Assembly (NCBI RefSeq): GCF_003096995.1
Contig: NZ_QENU01000003.1
Location: 146,996 to 210,995, forward strand
Direction: 5' to 3'
From: Alitibacter langaaensis DSM 22999
GTDB taxonomy: Bacteria > Pseudomonadota > Gammaproteobacteria > Enterobacterales > Pasteurellaceae
Length of the DNA: 64,000 nucleotides
Shown: in pieces, positions 1 through 9,537 of the stretch
Layout of the letters: every line of letters starts with the position of its first letter
Numbering within the stretch: position 1 is the first letter of the stretch
Program-made: the position numbers and the translations under genes
The notes under the pieces: generated by a model
What the model was told of the DNA's origin: nothing
Database searches by the model: none
The model's input: only the letters and a program-made list of their open reading frames with translations

Positions 1-1567
1 GAGTACGCAAAATACCAAAGTTTGAATTTACTTCAGCAAAGTAGAGATCATTACGCCATTCATAGTAAGGCATAAAGATAAACTGTGTTGTTTTTTTGCT
101 GCTAGAAACCTCATTTTTCGCATGATTACGATTTAGCCCTAAAGAAAAGCCAAGTAAGGCTTGGTCATTAATTTGTTGATCGAAACCAACTTGAAGACCA
201 TAACGATTAAGTTTATAACCATAAACATCTTTATTTTTACCTGTACTATAGTCTGTTGTTGCCCATACATTCCAACCATGTTCACGTTCTTCCTCTGGCA
301 ATTGGTGACTATAACGTAAAGTACGGTTACCAATATGCGAACGCATTTTTTCTACATAGTTAAATGCAGCCTCAATATCTCCGCCACTGAGATCGGGTAA
401 AATATCTCTAGTTAAACGCTGAGCCTCTTCTATTGTTGAGCCATAATTGTCTAATACAAATTCTTTTACATCTGATGAACCTTTTATGAATTGGGATACC
501 ATACTACTACCAAGCAAGCCTGATGTAACTCTTTCAAATGCTGAAGAATTTATATCTTTAGTTTGTTTTGTAGCTTTATAATCCCCAGTATTTACTCCTG
601 TTTGTTCCATCTCGGTCGCGATCGCAACCCATTCTGTTGTATTTGGATCTGAAGCTGAAGAATCTAATACATTAATATTAGTTGGTAATACAATTGTTCC
701 TGATGTTGCTTCAAATAAATTATATGTTTGATTAATAACTGGAGTATCAGCAGATATAACATCAAGACCACTAGGTATATTAATCTGTTTCGCTTTTAGC
801 AAAGGTTGTGAAAGTGTTACATTTTGAAATTTTATATTCCCATTATTTGTAACAACTGCAGTATCCCAATCTGTATTACCATTGATAATAAGGTCACCAT
901 AGTTATCAATTTTTCCTACTCCAGTAATTTTTTTTGTTGTTAATTCAGTCGTATAATTATCGGATGGATTATATGGAGCACCAGGATTTCTAATACGTCC
1001 GAATTCAATGCTAATGTTATCGCTAGGTCCCAAAGTAAGAATATCTCCACTAATGTTCCCTGCTAATCTCATTGTAAGATTAGTATTATTTTGTGGATTA
1101 GTAATGTTGATTGCGGCTGTTTTACCCGAAACAGTACTGCCAGGAGCAGTAGATATAAATATATTTCTATTAGCCGTATTATCACCAATATATTTAATAG
1201 CATCTCCGTCTGTACTAATAATATTTACTGCAGGTGACGCTTTCCCTTCTGAATTATATGTTGTCCATCCAACAAATAAACCGGTATATAAAGCACTACC
1301 AATAGTTAATGCATCCCCAGAAGCATTAATGCTTTCTGCAATAGGTTGAGCTCCTGATAAAACCCTATCAGTATCAGATAATATATACCCTCGATCATCA
1401 TTATCAATATTAGTACACAATACAACAGGAGTATTATTCATCAGTTCTGGTAATGTTTTATAACCATTAGTTTTACATGTATATGCAGCATAGGAAGTTT
1501 CTATCAATACTCCATATAATCCAGCAGTAACGGCAATATAAAGTGGTAAAAGTTTAGCTTTTTTCAT
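1..1567 (-). CDS. Autotransporter (type Va secretion) protein, partial, 3' end beyond window
   Basis: The minus frame is open from an ATG at 1567 to the window edge (522 codons), so the C-terminus is missing. The ATG follows a good ribosome-binding site (AAGGAAG, 7 bases upstream). Residues 1-28 are a signal peptide (MKKAKLLPLYIAVTAGLYG..., cleavage likely after SYAA). Residues of about 30-340 are a Thr/Asn/Ile-rich passenger with short beta-type repeats and GN/GD motifs, as in beta-helix passengers. A linker follows, and from residue 431 (GWNVWATTDYSTGKN) the sequence matches the start of an autotransporter beta-barrel (YGLQVGFDQQ, LLGFSLGLNRN). About 90 barrel residues lie in the window. 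The passenger is short and I do not recognise it. It has no visible serine-protease GDSGS motif and no RGD. It sits 41 bases downstream of an outer-membrane barrel gene in the same direction, so co-transcription is likely. No USS is present. Confidence 0.85.
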   Translation of the reverse strand, partial: MKKAKLLPLYIAVTAGLYGVLIETSYAAYTCKTNGYKTLPELMNNTPVVLCTNIDNDDRGYILSDTDRVLSGAQPIAESINASGDALTIGSALYTGLFVGWTTYNSEGKASPAVNIISTDGDAIKYIGDNTANRNIFISTAPGSTVSGKTAAINITNPQNNTNLTMRLAGNISGDILTLGPSDNISIEFGRIRNPGAPYNPSDNYTTELTTKKITGVGKIDNYGDLIINGNTDWDTAVVTNNGNIKFQNVTLSQPLLKAKQINIPSGLDVISADTPVINQTYNLFEATSGTIVLPTNINVLDSSASDPNTTEWVAIATEMEQTGVNTGDYKATKQTKDINSSAFERVTSGLLGSSMVSQFIKGSSDVKEFVLDNYGSTIEEAQRLTRDILPDLSGGDIEAAFNYVEKMRSHIGNRTLRYSHQLPEEEREHGWNVWATTDYSTGKNKDVYGYKLNRYGLQVGFDQQINDQALLGFSLGLNRNHAKNEVSSSKKTTQFIFMPYYEWRNDLYFAEVNSNFGILRT

Positions 1568-1608
1568 ACTCAGTCTTCCTTATATTATTCAATATATTTA
1601 TCCAACAA

Positions 1609-2640
1609 CTAGAATGTGACACGTAATCCTAATTTTAAGTATTTTTGTTTTGTTTCATCGCTACTCAGGTGAGATGTTTTTTTAACCCTTTCTATATAAT
1701 ATTCTCCAGTAAGAGAGACATTTTTATTTAATGGATAACTCATGCGCATCGCATAACGCGTTGTATCTTTATCTAAGTAAACAGGGGTTGCTGTATCGTT
1801 GTTGGATAATTTCCATTCTTTCGCATCACCGAAAATAGTTTTACGCAAATAAGGGGAAAACTGTAAACCGAAATCTGTGTTGTAAGTGAGATACAATCTA
1901 AATTGGAGATCTCTTTTGGTTACCGAAGAATTAATTAAATCGTCTTGCTCTTGCCTGTTACCCGTATCATTCAATGCTGCAGTAACATTAAATTTAGGTG
2001 AAAACGCATATCTGAACCCTTGCTCAACTTCCCAGGTTACACTTTCATCTCTATCCACAATTCTATAGTTTGCTGGTCTTGGGTTTGTTGTGCCAGGATA
2101 GAAATCACTGGTACTTCTTTTTGAAGTATAAGTAATACTCTCATTTGGATTAAATTGCAGTTTTATCCATCCAGTACTAGATAGACGCTCTGTAATAGGG
2201 TAGTTATGCATAATTTCAAATAAGTAGTATTCGCTACGCCCCGTTTTTCCATTTGGGAATAAACTAAGATCTTGACGATATCCAATTGCTGGTTGCACCC
2301 ATCCTTTATCTAAGCGATAGCGATAAGCGATTTTGAAATCAAGTCGTTGATAGTCTTTGACATTAGCTGTTACTGTTTCAGTCGCCCCACTTGTGCCTGA
2401 TTGATAAACTTCTGTTTCTTGCCCCTTGGTTCTATTTTGACGCCAACCTAATGAAAAATACCAATTTGAATTGTCTGGAGAAATTGTAGTATCAATACGC
2501 GGCCCCGCATAATCGCCAGCAGTACCATAATGAACATTTTCCCATGAAATGTTTGAATCAACTTTGGCTGCTTGCGCAGAAAAAATACAAGACATAAGCA
2601 AACCAATTGCAGTTAATTGGTATTTAACAGTTTTATTCAT
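1609..2640 (-). CDS. Outer-membrane beta-barrel protein (porin-like, family uncertain)
   Basis: 343 residues. Residues 1-24 are a signal peptide (MNKTVKYQLTAIGLLMSCIF, cleavage near AQA-A). The rest shows alternating aromatic and polar strands typical of a barrel (NWYFSLGWRQN, YRLDKGWVQPAIGYRQD, YYLFEIMHNYP, TRYAMRMSYPL) and ends in a strand with terminal Phe (LKLGLRVTF), the usual BAM-recognition ending. The ATG follows AGAGGAAAA. The size and strand pattern recall KdgM/NanC-type or OmpG-type sugar porins, but it is longer than typical KdgM members and I see no diagnostic motif. It is the first gene of a probable two-gene operon with the autotransporter. A CRP-like site lies about 150 bases upstream. 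Confidence 0.75.
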   Translation of the reverse strand: MNKTVKYQLTAIGLLMSCIFSAQAAKVDSNISWENVHYGTAGDYAGPRIDTTISPDNSNWYFSLGWRQNRTKGQETEVYQSGTSGATETVTANVKDYQRLDFKIAYRYRLDKGWVQPAIGYRQDLSLFPNGKTGRSEYYLFEIMHNYPITERLSSTGWIKLQFNPNESITYTSKRSTSDFYPGTTNPRPANYRIVDRDESVTWEVEQGFRYAFSPKFNVTAALNDTGNRQEQDDLINSSVTKRDLQFRLYLTYNTDFGLQFSPYLRKTIFGDAKEWKLSNNDTATPVYLDKDTTRYAMRMSYPLNKNVSLTGEYYIERVKKTSHLSSDETKQKYLKLGLRVTF

Positions 2641-3066
2641 AAGTATTTTCCTCTAATTATGTTGTGAATACGTAAGAAAACGAAAATAGTGTAACCAACC
2701 TAAGGGATAATTGCGGACTGTATTGTTACGTTTCGTTGCCATAATGCTAATATCCCACAAAACAAAAATAAAGTGAAAAATAATGAAAGTGAGAAGTAGA
2801 TCACAAAATTAGAGCAATATTATTAGCGTTCTTCATTTGATAAGGGAAAAATTGGCTAAAAATAGGGTAGGAATTAGGTGCAAATAGCCAAAAATTATGG
2901 GAAATACGATATAAATCTGTAGAAAATCCGCATTGACTTTCTACAGTTGAGAACAGTATTAGAAGAATATTGAGAGTAATATAAATGTCATTCAAGCTAA
3001 AACAGCAAATTTCTTCGCTGTTTTAAGCTGTATCAGGTTGCAGTAAAAAGTAACATCAAAGTTATA
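2641..3066. other. Intergenic region, AT-rich, no gene seen
   Basis: This 426-base stretch lies between the outer-membrane barrel gene and the end of rlmM. It contains the barrel gene's ribosome-binding site (near 2650) and a CRP-like half-palindrome at 2790-2805. The small open frame at 2801-2995 on the minus strand has no ribosome-binding site and no recognisable family, so I do not call it. It marks the right boundary of the USS-free accessory segment. Confidence 0.5.
2790..2805 (-). promoter_or_regulatory. Candidate CRP binding site
   Basis: The plus strand reads TGAGA-AGTAGA-TCACA, against the CRP consensus TGTGA-N6-TCACA (9 of 10 core bases). It is about 150 bases upstream of the porin-like gene start, a plausible place for catabolite control of an outer-membrane uptake gene. 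The match is seen directly; the function is inferred. Confidence 0.45.
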
Positions 3067-4170
3067 CTATCCCTTATTAGCATCTTTCAACTGCACATGC
3101 ACCGTAATTTCTTCTCGGTCGTGATAAAGATGTTTCGCTTGAATACGGAATTTTAGCTGATGATGGGCTAACGCATCGGCAAGGGTTTGCAAGCAGGTTT
3201 GCACTTCGTTATAGCGTTTTTTCATTGGTAACTTTAAGTTAAAAATCGTTTCTTTGCACCAGCCATTGACGAGCCATTTAGTTATCAAATGAATAATACG
3301 GCTTGGCTGTTCTACCATATCGCACACGAGCCAATCAATACGCTTGCGCTTTGGCGGTTGGAACTTAAACCCATCTTCGGGGCAATGTTCAATACGCCCA
3401 GTATCATGCAAACTCGCTGCCATTTTGCCGTGGTCAACGGCATACACAAATAAACCGCGGCGCACTAGTTGATATGTCCAGCCACCGGGGCAAGCGCCAA
3501 GATCAACGCCTATCATTTCCGCTGTAAAACGCTTGCTTTCTTCCTCTTTGGGAATAAAGGTTAGAATTGCATCATCTAATTTTAAGGTTGAACGGCTTGG
3601 CGCATCAGCTGGAAATTTCAAGCGAGGAATGCCCATATAATGGGCGGAATGGTTCGCATTATAGGAATAGCCAACATAACAGGCACTCGATTGTAGGAAA
3701 AAGCAATGTAAAGTGATGCCACTTTTTTTCACTTCTTTAAAGCGTAGCCAGCCTTGTTCTCTCAAAGCTTGACGCAAGGGCACGGTAAATTTTCGGCAAA
3801 ATGTAGAAAGAGCTTTAGCTTCGTTGGTATCGGCGGTTTCAACCCAAATTTCAGTGCTTTGTTTAAGGTTAAAGTGCGGTTGAATTTCTTGAAATTTTGC
3901 AATAATTGGGCTGATGCGATCTTCTGCGGATAAATCAGTTAATAACTCAAAAACCACGATCATTTGGCGAGCAAAGATCAATTGATTAAACGGAATTTCG
4001 CGGGCTAGACGATCGGCTTCGCCTGCTTGATAACATTCAAAAATCACATAACCCGAATTTTCTTGCACACGAGCAAAACCGAAAACACCTTGTTCAGCCG
4101 CTTTATCTGTAATTTCTGCGGCCACTTCTTTTTCAAAACCAATACGGCAATATAACGCTAATTTATTCAT
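3067..4170 (-). CDS. rlmM: 23S rRNA C2498 2'-O-ribose methyltransferase RlmM
   Basis: 367 residues, normal length for RlmM. The enzyme methylates the 2'-O of C2498 in 23S rRNA using S-adenosylmethionine. The N-terminal part ([20 protein letters not shown]) is the THUMP-like substrate domain. The Rossmann methyltransferase domain begins near residue 210 with the SAM motif [17 protein letters not shown] and continues through [18 protein letters not shown] and [11 protein letters not shown], giving the K-D-K-E catalytic set. It overlaps the end of gcvA by 8 bases, so the two are translationally coupled. Confidence 0.95.
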   Translation of the reverse strand: MNKLALYCRIGFEKEVAAEITDKAAEQGVFGFARVQENSGYVIFECYQAGEADRLAREIPFNQLIFARQMIVVFELLTDLSAEDRISPIIAKFQEIQPHFNLKQSTEIWVETADTNEAKALSTFCRKFTVPLRQALREQGWLRFKEVKKSGITLHCFFLQSSACYVGYSYNANHSAHYMGIPRLKFPADAPSRSTLKLDDAILTFIPKEEESKRFTAEMIGVDLGACPGGWTYQLVRRGLFVYAVDHGKMAASLHDTGRIEHCPEDGFKFQPPKRKRIDWLVCDMVEQPSRIIHLITKWLVNGWCKETIFNLKLPMKKRYNEVQTCLQTLADALAHHQLKFRIQAKHLYHDREEITVHVQLKDANKG

Positions 4171-5047
4171 TTTCTTCCATTGTTGCTAAAATCCATTCAC
4201 GGAATGCGCAAATAGTTGGGTCATTATTATTTTTGATATCGTTTACCACAAAAAATGCTTTAGGGTCGTTTAATGTGGTCGGCAACACAATTTGCAAATT
4301 GCCATTTTCAATTTCTTGCTGCGCCAAAACACGGTTTGCAATCACGATGCCCTGTCCATGAATAGCGGCTTGCAAGCCCATAAAAGTATGGCTAAAAACA
4401 ACGCCTTGCTGAATATTTAACTCCGTTAGGGATAAATGCTCTGCCATTGCTTTCCAGTTTTCGCGCGTATAAATATGAATTAAATTGTGAGTGAGCAAAT
4501 CATTTTTGTGCAAAATCGGACTTGCTTGTAATAATTTAGGTGATGCTAACATTACAAGGCGCTGATTCGACAAGGCTTCGACATTCACATTTTTCCATTT
4601 TCCCTCGCCATAATAAACCGCGATGTCGGTGTCGCCCGTCAATAAATCTTCATCATGATCCGCAGCTTTAATGCGCACATCGATATTTGGATATTGTGCA
4701 TTGAATGAGCTTAAATGTGGAACAAGCCAATAATTGGCAAAAGTTTGTGGCACGCATACGGTTAAGTGCGGTCGATTTTGGCGCATTAATTTTTGTGTTG
4801 CCTCTGAAATTTGGTACAGCAAGGGCGAAATCTCGGCGTAATATCGCTCGCCTTGTTCGGTGAGCTCTAATGCTCGATTTTTGCGTACAAAAAGTTCAAC
4901 ACCTAAAAAATCTTCTAATAATTTAACTTGGTGGCTAATCGCAGCCTGGGTCACATAAAGCTCTTCTGCCGCTTTAGTAAAGCTTAAATTCTGCGCTGCA
5001 CGCTCGAATGCTTTGAGTGAATTCAAGGGGGGCAAACGTTTAAACAT
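4163..5047 (-). CDS. gcvA: LysR-type regulator GcvA (glycine cleavage activator)
   Basis: 294 residues from the ATG at 5047, chosen over the upstream start at 5086 because it has the family N-terminus [18 protein letters not shown] and a GGAAAG ribosome-binding site. Residues 1-60 form a LysR winged helix-turn-helix ([25 protein letters not shown]), followed by a periplasmic-binding-like effector domain. GcvA controls glycine cleavage genes and activates the divergent small RNA gene gcvB, which lies directly upstream here as in other gammaproteobacteria. Its stop overlaps the rlmM start. Confidence 0.92.
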   Translation of the reverse strand: MFKRLPPLNSLKAFERAAQNLSFTKAAEELYVTQAAISHQVKLLEDFLGVELFVRKNRALELTEQGERYYAEISPLLYQISEATQKLMRQNRPHLTVCVPQTFANYWLVPHLSSFNAQYPNIDVRIKAADHDEDLLTGDTDIAVYYGEGKWKNVNVEALSNQRLVMLASPKLLQASPILHKNDLLTHNLIHIYTRENWKAMAEHLSLTELNIQQGVVFSHTFMGLQAAIHGQGIVIANRVLAQQEIENGNLQIVLPTTLNDPKAFFVVNDIKNNNDPTICAFREWILATMEENE

Positions 5048-5098
5048 ATTTCTTTCCAATGAATATTTTTTGTTGTATAATGCCAACGCTATCTATCA

Positions 5099-5115
5099 GA
5101 TTAGTTTTTCTAATC
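5099..5115. promoter_or_regulatory. Probable GcvA operator between gcvA and gcvB
   Basis: The perfect inverted repeat GATTAG-TTTTT-CTAATC is flanked on both sides by CTATCA. It contains the CTAAT core reported for GcvA sites in E. coli and fits the LysR T-N11-A pattern. It lies between the gcvA start and the gcvB promoter, about 20 bases upstream of the gcvB -35 hexamer, suited to autoregulation of gcvA and activation of gcvB. Confidence 0.7.
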
Positions 5116-5136
5116 TATCACATTAATATTTCTCGT

Positions 5137-5165
5137 TTGCTAGCGTTTAGCACTATTCCTATAAT
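5137..5165 (+). promoter_or_regulatory. gcvB sigma-70 promoter
   Basis: A -35 hexamer TTGCTA (5137-5142) is separated by 17 bases from a perfect -10 TATAAT (5160-5165). The predicted start of transcription is near 5172-5174. Confidence 0.75.
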
Positions 5166-5172
5166 GTTCTCG

Positions 5173-5365
5173 TACTTATTTAATGATTGATCATGCCTTA
5201 GCAATGAAGTGTTTAATCTTTTAGTTAAGTATTATGTTGTGTTTGCATATTGTTTGGGAAACCAAACAGCGTTATTTATTTTCCTTAATAGATAACGATT
5301 TAACTTCCTGTATATTTTGACCTGATTTAGGTTTAGACACCGCGCTTTATGTGCGGTGTTTTTTT
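5173..5365 (+). ncRNA. gcvB: GcvB small regulatory RNA
   Basis: GcvB is an Hfq-dependent RNA that represses many amino-acid and peptide transport mRNAs. Three things support it here: divergent placement from gcvA; the G/U-rich seed segment TATGTTGTGTTTGCATATTG near 5230-5250, matching the R1 region (GTTGTGTTTGCAATTGG) of E. coli GcvB; and the conserved block ACTTCCTGTATATTTTGACC near 5303-5322, followed by a strong terminator (ACACCGC stem 5337-5343 with GCGGTGT 5353-5359, then T-run). The 5' end is inferred from the promoter; the 3' end is the T-run. Confidence 0.88.
5337..5365 (+). terminator. GcvB rho-independent terminator
   Basis: Stem ACACCGC / GCGGTGT with a 9-base loop and a run of seven T. 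Confidence 0.88.
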
Positions 5366-5488
5366 ATGCCCGAATTCTAACATAATCCCCCACAAAAAAC
5401 GCAAATAATTGTTTTCAACCTAAAAAGAATGGCGTATATTTGTCAAATATTTTATAAAAAATCAAATAAAGTTGTAAGGAATCACACC

Positions 5489-6520
5489 ATGAAAGATCTT
5501 GATTGGAACAATCTCGGATTTAATTATATCAAAACAGATTTCCGTTTTATCGCCCATTGGAAAGACGGCAAATGGGATGAAGGCAAATTAACCACAGATT
5601 CAACTCTTCATATTCACGAAGGTTCGACCGCACTTCACTATGGGCAACAATGCTTTGAAGGTTTAAAAGCGTATCGTTGCAAAGATGGCTCAATTAACTT
5701 ATTCCGCCCACAAGCCAATGCTGAACGTATGCAAAAAACGGCAGATCGCCTTTTAATGCCACAAGTGCCGACTGAATTATTTGTACGCGCCTGTAAAGAA
5801 GTCGTGAAAGCAAACCAAGATTGGGTTGGCCCTTATGGCTCTGGCGCAACCTTATATTTACGTCCATTTTTAATCGGTGTGGGCGAAAATATTGGTGTGA
5901 AAACTGCCCCTGAATTTATTTTCTCAGTATTTTGCTGCCCAGTTGGGGCTTATTTCAAAGGTGGTTTAGCCCCTTCTAATTTCATTACCACAGATTATGA
6001 CCGTGCAGCGCCAATGGGAACTGGTGGCGTGAAAGTGGGTGGTAACTATGCGGCAAGTTTACTTCCTCATGAACTTGCGGCGGAACAAGGCACAGCAACA
6101 CGCAAATTTGCTGATGCCATCTATTTAGATCCGAAAACCCACACTAAGATCGAAGAAGTGGGCGCAGCGAATTTCTTTGGTATCACCAAAGATAACAAAT
6201 TTATCACCCCAATTTCTGATTCTATTTTGCCGAGCATTACCAAATATTCATTGCTCTATATCGCGAAAGAACGCTTTGGTATGGAAGCCATTGAAGGCGA
6301 TGTTTATATTGATCAATTGGATCAATTCACTGAAGCGGGCGCTTGTGGCACAGCAGCTGTGATTACCCCAGTGGGTGGTATCCAACATAAAGGAAAATTC
6401 CACGTTTTCTATTCAGAAACAGAAGTTGGTCCTATCACTCGCAAACTTTATGATGAATTAACTGGCATTCAATTTGGGGATAAACCCGCGCCAGAAGGCT
6501 GGATTGTGAAAGTAGAATAA
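5489..6520 (+). CDS. ilvE: Branched-chain amino acid aminotransferase IlvE
   Basis: 343 residues from the ATG at 5489, preceded by GTAAGGA; the upstream in-frame ATG at 5429 would add 20 unconserved residues and is rejected. It catalyses the last, PLP-dependent transamination of valine, leucine and isoleucine synthesis with glutamate. This is the fold-IV type ([53 protein letters not shown] lysine in [25 protein letters not shown]). The gene stands alone between gcvB and pgsA and has its own terminator. Confidence 0.96.
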   Translation: MKDLDWNNLGFNYIKTDFRFIAHWKDGKWDEGKLTTDSTLHIHEGSTALHYGQQCFEGLKAYRCKDGSINLFRPQANAERMQKTADRLLMPQVPTELFVRACKEVVKANQDWVGPYGSGATLYLRPFLIGVGENIGVKTAPEFIFSVFCCPVGAYFKGGLAPSNFITTDYDRAAPMGTGGVKVGGNYAASLLPHELAAEQGTATRKFADAIYLDPKTHTKIEEVGAANFFGITKDNKFITPISDSILPSITKYSLLYIAKERFGMEAIEGDVYIDQLDQFTEAGACGTAAVITPVGGIQHKGKFHVFYSETEVGPITRKLYDELTGIQFGDKPAPEGWIVKVE

Positions 6521-6535
6521 TCCTATAAATTCATT

Positions 6536-6562
6536 AAAAGCACGTTTTGGCGTGCTTTTTTT
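6536..6562 (+). terminator. ilvE terminator
   Basis: Stem AAAAGCACG (6536-6544) with CGTGCTTTT (6551-6559), 6-base loop, T-run. Confidence 0.85.
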
Positions 6563-6654
6563 ATGCTTTCTAATAAAGTTAATAAAACGTCATTCTCAAG
6601 TCATTAAATATCGTTTAAAATAAGAACACTTCTAGTCAATATGGCGTTTCGTCT

Positions 6655-7209
6655 ATGAAACTAAATTTTCCAACTTTTCTAACCTTATTTCGCGTGGTGT
6701 TAATTCCATTTTTCATCATCGCCTTTTATTTGCCTGTAACTTGGGCGCCTTTTGCCACCACGGCTGTATTTTTCGTGGCATCAATCACCGATTGGTTTGA
6801 TGGTTATCTGGCTCGCAAATGGAAACAAACCACACGTTTTGGCGCATTTTTAGATCCCGTTGCCGATAAAGTGATTGTGGCAGCTGCTCTTGTGCTCATT
6901 GTTGAGTATTACCATACATTTTGGATTACTATTCCAGCTATCGTTATGATTGCGCGTGAAATTATTATTTCAGCGTTGCGCGAATGGATGGCAGAAGTTG
7001 GCAGCCGCACTGCCGTTGCCGTATCATGGATTGGCAAAGTAAAAACCACGGCACAAATGCTCGCGCTCGGTGGGCTGTTATGGCGTTATGCACCTTGGAT
7101 GGAAATTACCAGTTTTATCCTTCTTTATATCGCAGCCATTCTCACCGTTTGGTCTATGTTGCAATATTTAAAAGCAGCAAAAGGTTCATTGCTAGAAGAA
7201 ATCAATTAA
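6655..7209 (+). CDS. pgsA: CDP-diacylglycerol-glycerol-3-phosphate 3-phosphatidyltransferase
   Basis: 184 residues, normal for PgsA. It makes phosphatidylglycerol phosphate, the committed step to phosphatidylglycerol and cardiolipin. The CDP-alcohol phosphotransferase signature is complete ([30 protein letters not shown], around residues 43-72, with D-G-x2-A-R-x8-G-x3-D-x3-D). Several membrane helices follow. No clear ribosome-binding site precedes the ATG. The gene for the next step, pgpA, lies 7 kb away in this window. Confidence 0.95.
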   Translation: MKLNFPTFLTLFRVVLIPFFIIAFYLPVTWAPFATTAVFFVASITDWFDGYLARKWKQTTRFGAFLDPVADKVIVAAALVLIVEYYHTFWITIPAIVMIAREIIISALREWMAEVGSRTAVAVSWIGKVKTTAQMLALGGLLWRYAPWMEITSFILLYIAAILTVWSMLQYLKAAKGSLLEEIN

Positions 7210-7219
7210 TTTCCCTTTC

Positions 7220-7260
7220 AAGTGCGGTCAGAAAATCTTAAATTTTTGACCGCACTTTTT
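7220..7260 (+). terminator. pgsA terminator made of an inverted USS pair
   Basis: AAGTGCGGTCA (7220-7230) pairs with TGACCGCACTT (7247-7257) and is followed by T residues. The arms are two head-to-head uptake signal sequences. Confidence 0.8.
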
Positions 7261-7327
7261 ATTGCTTATGAATTATGCTAAGGTACTGCTCCATTCTTAA
7301 CTACTTCTCTTTATAACAAGGAAACTC

Positions 7328-8272
7328 ATGCAAACACTGTTAAAAATCACTCAGTTTGCGAGTAAAACATTCGCCCTTTGGGTGTTATTGTTTGCCTATC
7401 TCGCTTTTCAATTTCCACTCATCTTTAAAGAAATTGCGCCTTATATCCCCTATTTACTTGGGCTGGTTATGTTCGGTATGGGAATCACGCTAACCTTTGA
7501 CGATTTTGGCGAAGTATTTAAACATCCCAAATCGGTGTTAGTGGGTGTGATTGGGCAATTCGTGATTATGCCTGCGATTGCGTTCAGTTTAGCCAAGCTC
7601 TTCAATTTGCCTGCGGATTTGGCCATTGGCGTGATTCTGGTAGGCTCTTGCCCAGGTGGTACTTCGTCTAACGTGATGACTTATTTATCAAAAGGTAATA
7701 CTGCGCTTTCTGTTGCCTGCACAACCATTTCCACATTACTCGCCCCTTTGCTTACGCCTGTCATTTTCTATGTGTTAGCAAGCCAATGGCTAGAAATTGA
7801 CGCAGCGGGAATGTTCGTTTCCGTATTAAAAATGGTTTTATTCCCGATTTTCTTGGGCTTAATCGTACGAGCAATATTCAAAAAACAAATCAAAGATCTG
7901 AGCCAAACCATGCCTTTGGTTTCTGTAATTTCAATCGTGTTAATTTTGTCTGCCGTGGTTGCGGTGAGCAAAGATAAAATCATTGAATCTGGTTTATTGA
8001 TTTTTGCTGTGGTGGTGTTGCATAACTGCTTGGGCTATTTAGTGGGGTTCTTCGCTGCAAAACTCATCGGCTTGAACATTGCAGACAGCAAAGCGGTTTC
8101 TATTGAAGTTGGAATGCAAAACTCAGGCTTAGGTGCCGCTCTTGCTAGCGCGCATTTTAACCCGATTGCTGCCGTGCCAAGTGCCGTATTTAGCTTTTGG
8201 CATAATGTTTCGGGGCCAATCTTAGCCAATATTTTCTCAAATATTAAAAACGAGAAAAATACTGAAAATTGA
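7328..8272 (+). CDS. Bile acid:sodium symporter (BASS) family transporter
   Basis: 314 residues with about nine or ten hydrophobic helices. Family motifs include [13 protein letters not shown] (about residue 55), [25 protein letters not shown] (about 105-130) and [14 protein letters not shown] (about 260), which hold the sodium-site residues of BASS proteins. It resembles the PanS/YocS group, whose members move ketopantoate/pantoate or other organic anions, but substrate cannot be read from sequence. It is a monocistron with an AAGGAA ribosome-binding site. Confidence 0.88.
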   Translation: MQTLLKITQFASKTFALWVLLFAYLAFQFPLIFKEIAPYIPYLLGLVMFGMGITLTFDDFGEVFKHPKSVLVGVIGQFVIMPAIAFSLAKLFNLPADLAIGVILVGSCPGGTSSNVMTYLSKGNTALSVACTTISTLLAPLLTPVIFYVLASQWLEIDAAGMFVSVLKMVLFPIFLGLIVRAIFKKQIKDLSQTMPLVSVISIVLILSAVVAVSKDKIIESGLLIFAVVVLHNCLGYLVGFFAAKLIGLNIADSKAVSIEVGMQNSGLGAALASAHFNPIAAVPSAVFSFWHNVSGPILANIFSNIKNEKNTEN

Positions 8273-8298
8273 CCGCACTTATCGCATAAATTAACCAT

Positions 8299-8332
8299 AA
8301 AAAACGCTTAACCTTTTGGCTAAGCGTTTTTT
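8299..8332. terminator. Bidirectional terminator between the BASS transporter and wecA
   Basis: AAAAACGCTTA(a)CC ... GG(c)TAAGCGTTTTTT, a strong stem with A- and T-runs on both sides, placed between convergent genes. Confidence 0.88.
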
Positions 8333-8338
8333 GTTCCG

Positions 8339-9415
8339 TTAAGCAATCTTTTTCTTCCGCGAAGCGCGACGTTTCACTCGGCGAATAAAACGCGTAATGC
8401 GCCATGCTCGGGTGATCGAGTATAAATAGAAGAAAAATAATAGGATAAAGGCAATAAACATCAACCATTCGTTAATATAAAACACTTCGCCCAAAATACC
8501 GAAACCTGCGCATAAGGCAGCAAATGCGGTGATCACTAGAAATGCTTGTCGTGATGTTAGCCCTGCACGCACCATAAGATGATGCACATGCAAGCGATCT
8601 GGCTTAAATGGGCTTTTCCCTTTGCGCACACGGCGATAAATAACCGCGATCATATCGATGAGCGGAATTGCGATAATCCAAAGGGCGGTCACAGGATTCA
8701 TTGGATGTCCACGCCCTTGGGTGCTTAACAATAAAATCCAAATCATCGTGAAGCCGATTAAAGTGCTACCACTATCGCCCATAAAAATTTTGAATTTTTT
8801 ACCAAAGGGAATGCATAAATTAAACATCGAATAAGGAATCAACGCCACAATTAAAGCAAAACACCAAATGGCCAAATCCCATTGATTATCCAAAATCAAT
8901 AAAATCCCCATTGCGGCAAACCCCACGCTAGATAAGCCGCCAAGCAAGCCATCAATCCCATCAATCATATTAAACGCATTAATCACGGCAATGGTTGCCA
9001 GCACAGTAATTACAAAACCGACTGCGCCGAGAGTCACTTGGAATGGTCCAATAATTTGCCCGAGATTATCTAAAGATAATTTACCGAAATAAATCATGGC
9101 AACAGAAAGAGCGGCTTGAATAACAGCACGCAACGCGGCACTCAGATCAAAGCGGTCATCTAATAAACCAATAACTAATAAAACGGTGATCGAAAAAAGA
9201 TAAAGCCATGGCAAACGTGTTTGATCCCATTGTAATAAATAGAAACACAGGTTTCCCATAAACAGTGAAATACCGCCTAATAATGGAATGGCACCTTGGT
9301 GGCGTTTACGGTAATTGGGTTTATCCACTAAACCGATTTTTTCTGCCACGGGGCGCATAGCGATGATTGTGCCGAAAGACACAAGAAAAGTTAAAATAAA
9401 ACTAAGCCACAACAT
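8339..9415 (-). CDS. wecA: Undecaprenyl-phosphate GlcNAc-1-phosphate transferase WecA
   Basis: 358 residues, a polytopic inner-membrane protein of the MraY/WecA family that loads sugar-1-phosphate onto undecaprenyl phosphate to start a surface glycan. Motifs are KPNYRKRHQGAIPLLGGI (about residues 31-48), LDDRFDLS (about 83), NAFNMIDGIDGLLGG (about 150), GDSGSTLIGF (about 210) and a cytoplasmic His-rich loop DRLHVHHLMVRAG (about 280). The C-terminus is basic (RRVKRRASRKKKIA). It stands alone and diverges from hemL. Confidence 0.93.
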   Translation of the reverse strand: MLWLSFILTFLVSFGTIIAMRPVAEKIGLVDKPNYRKRHQGAIPLLGGISLFMGNLCFYLLQWDQTRLPWLYLFSITVLLVIGLLDDRFDLSAALRAVIQAALSVAMIYFGKLSLDNLGQIIGPFQVTLGAVGFVITVLATIAVINAFNMIDGIDGLLGGLSSVGFAAMGILLILDNQWDLAIWCFALIVALIPYSMFNLCIPFGKKFKIFMGDSGSTLIGFTMIWILLLSTQGRGHPMNPVTALWIIAIPLIDMIAVIYRRVRKGKSPFKPDRLHVHHLMVRAGLTSRQAFLVITAFAALCAGFGILGEVFYINEWLMFIAFILLFFFYLYSITRAWRITRFIRRVKRRASRKKKIA

Positions 9416-9537
9416 TTTTATGCCTTATTGTTACTTTTGTGAAAACGCTCAAAAGCATATCACAAAGCGAAGTTTTAAGATATGGATTTTTAGAGTACAA
9501 TACGCCCTGTTTTCAGTTTTAGAAATTAGGAAAAATT

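Noticed and set aside
1008..1349. 113-codon plus-strand ORF in the autotransporter region
   Set aside because: It is antisense to the open autotransporter frame, which has a signal peptide, ribosome-binding site and barrel motif.
2801..2995. 64-codon ORF on the minus strand
   Set aside because: No ribosome-binding site, no family resemblance, and it overlaps the CRP-like site region.
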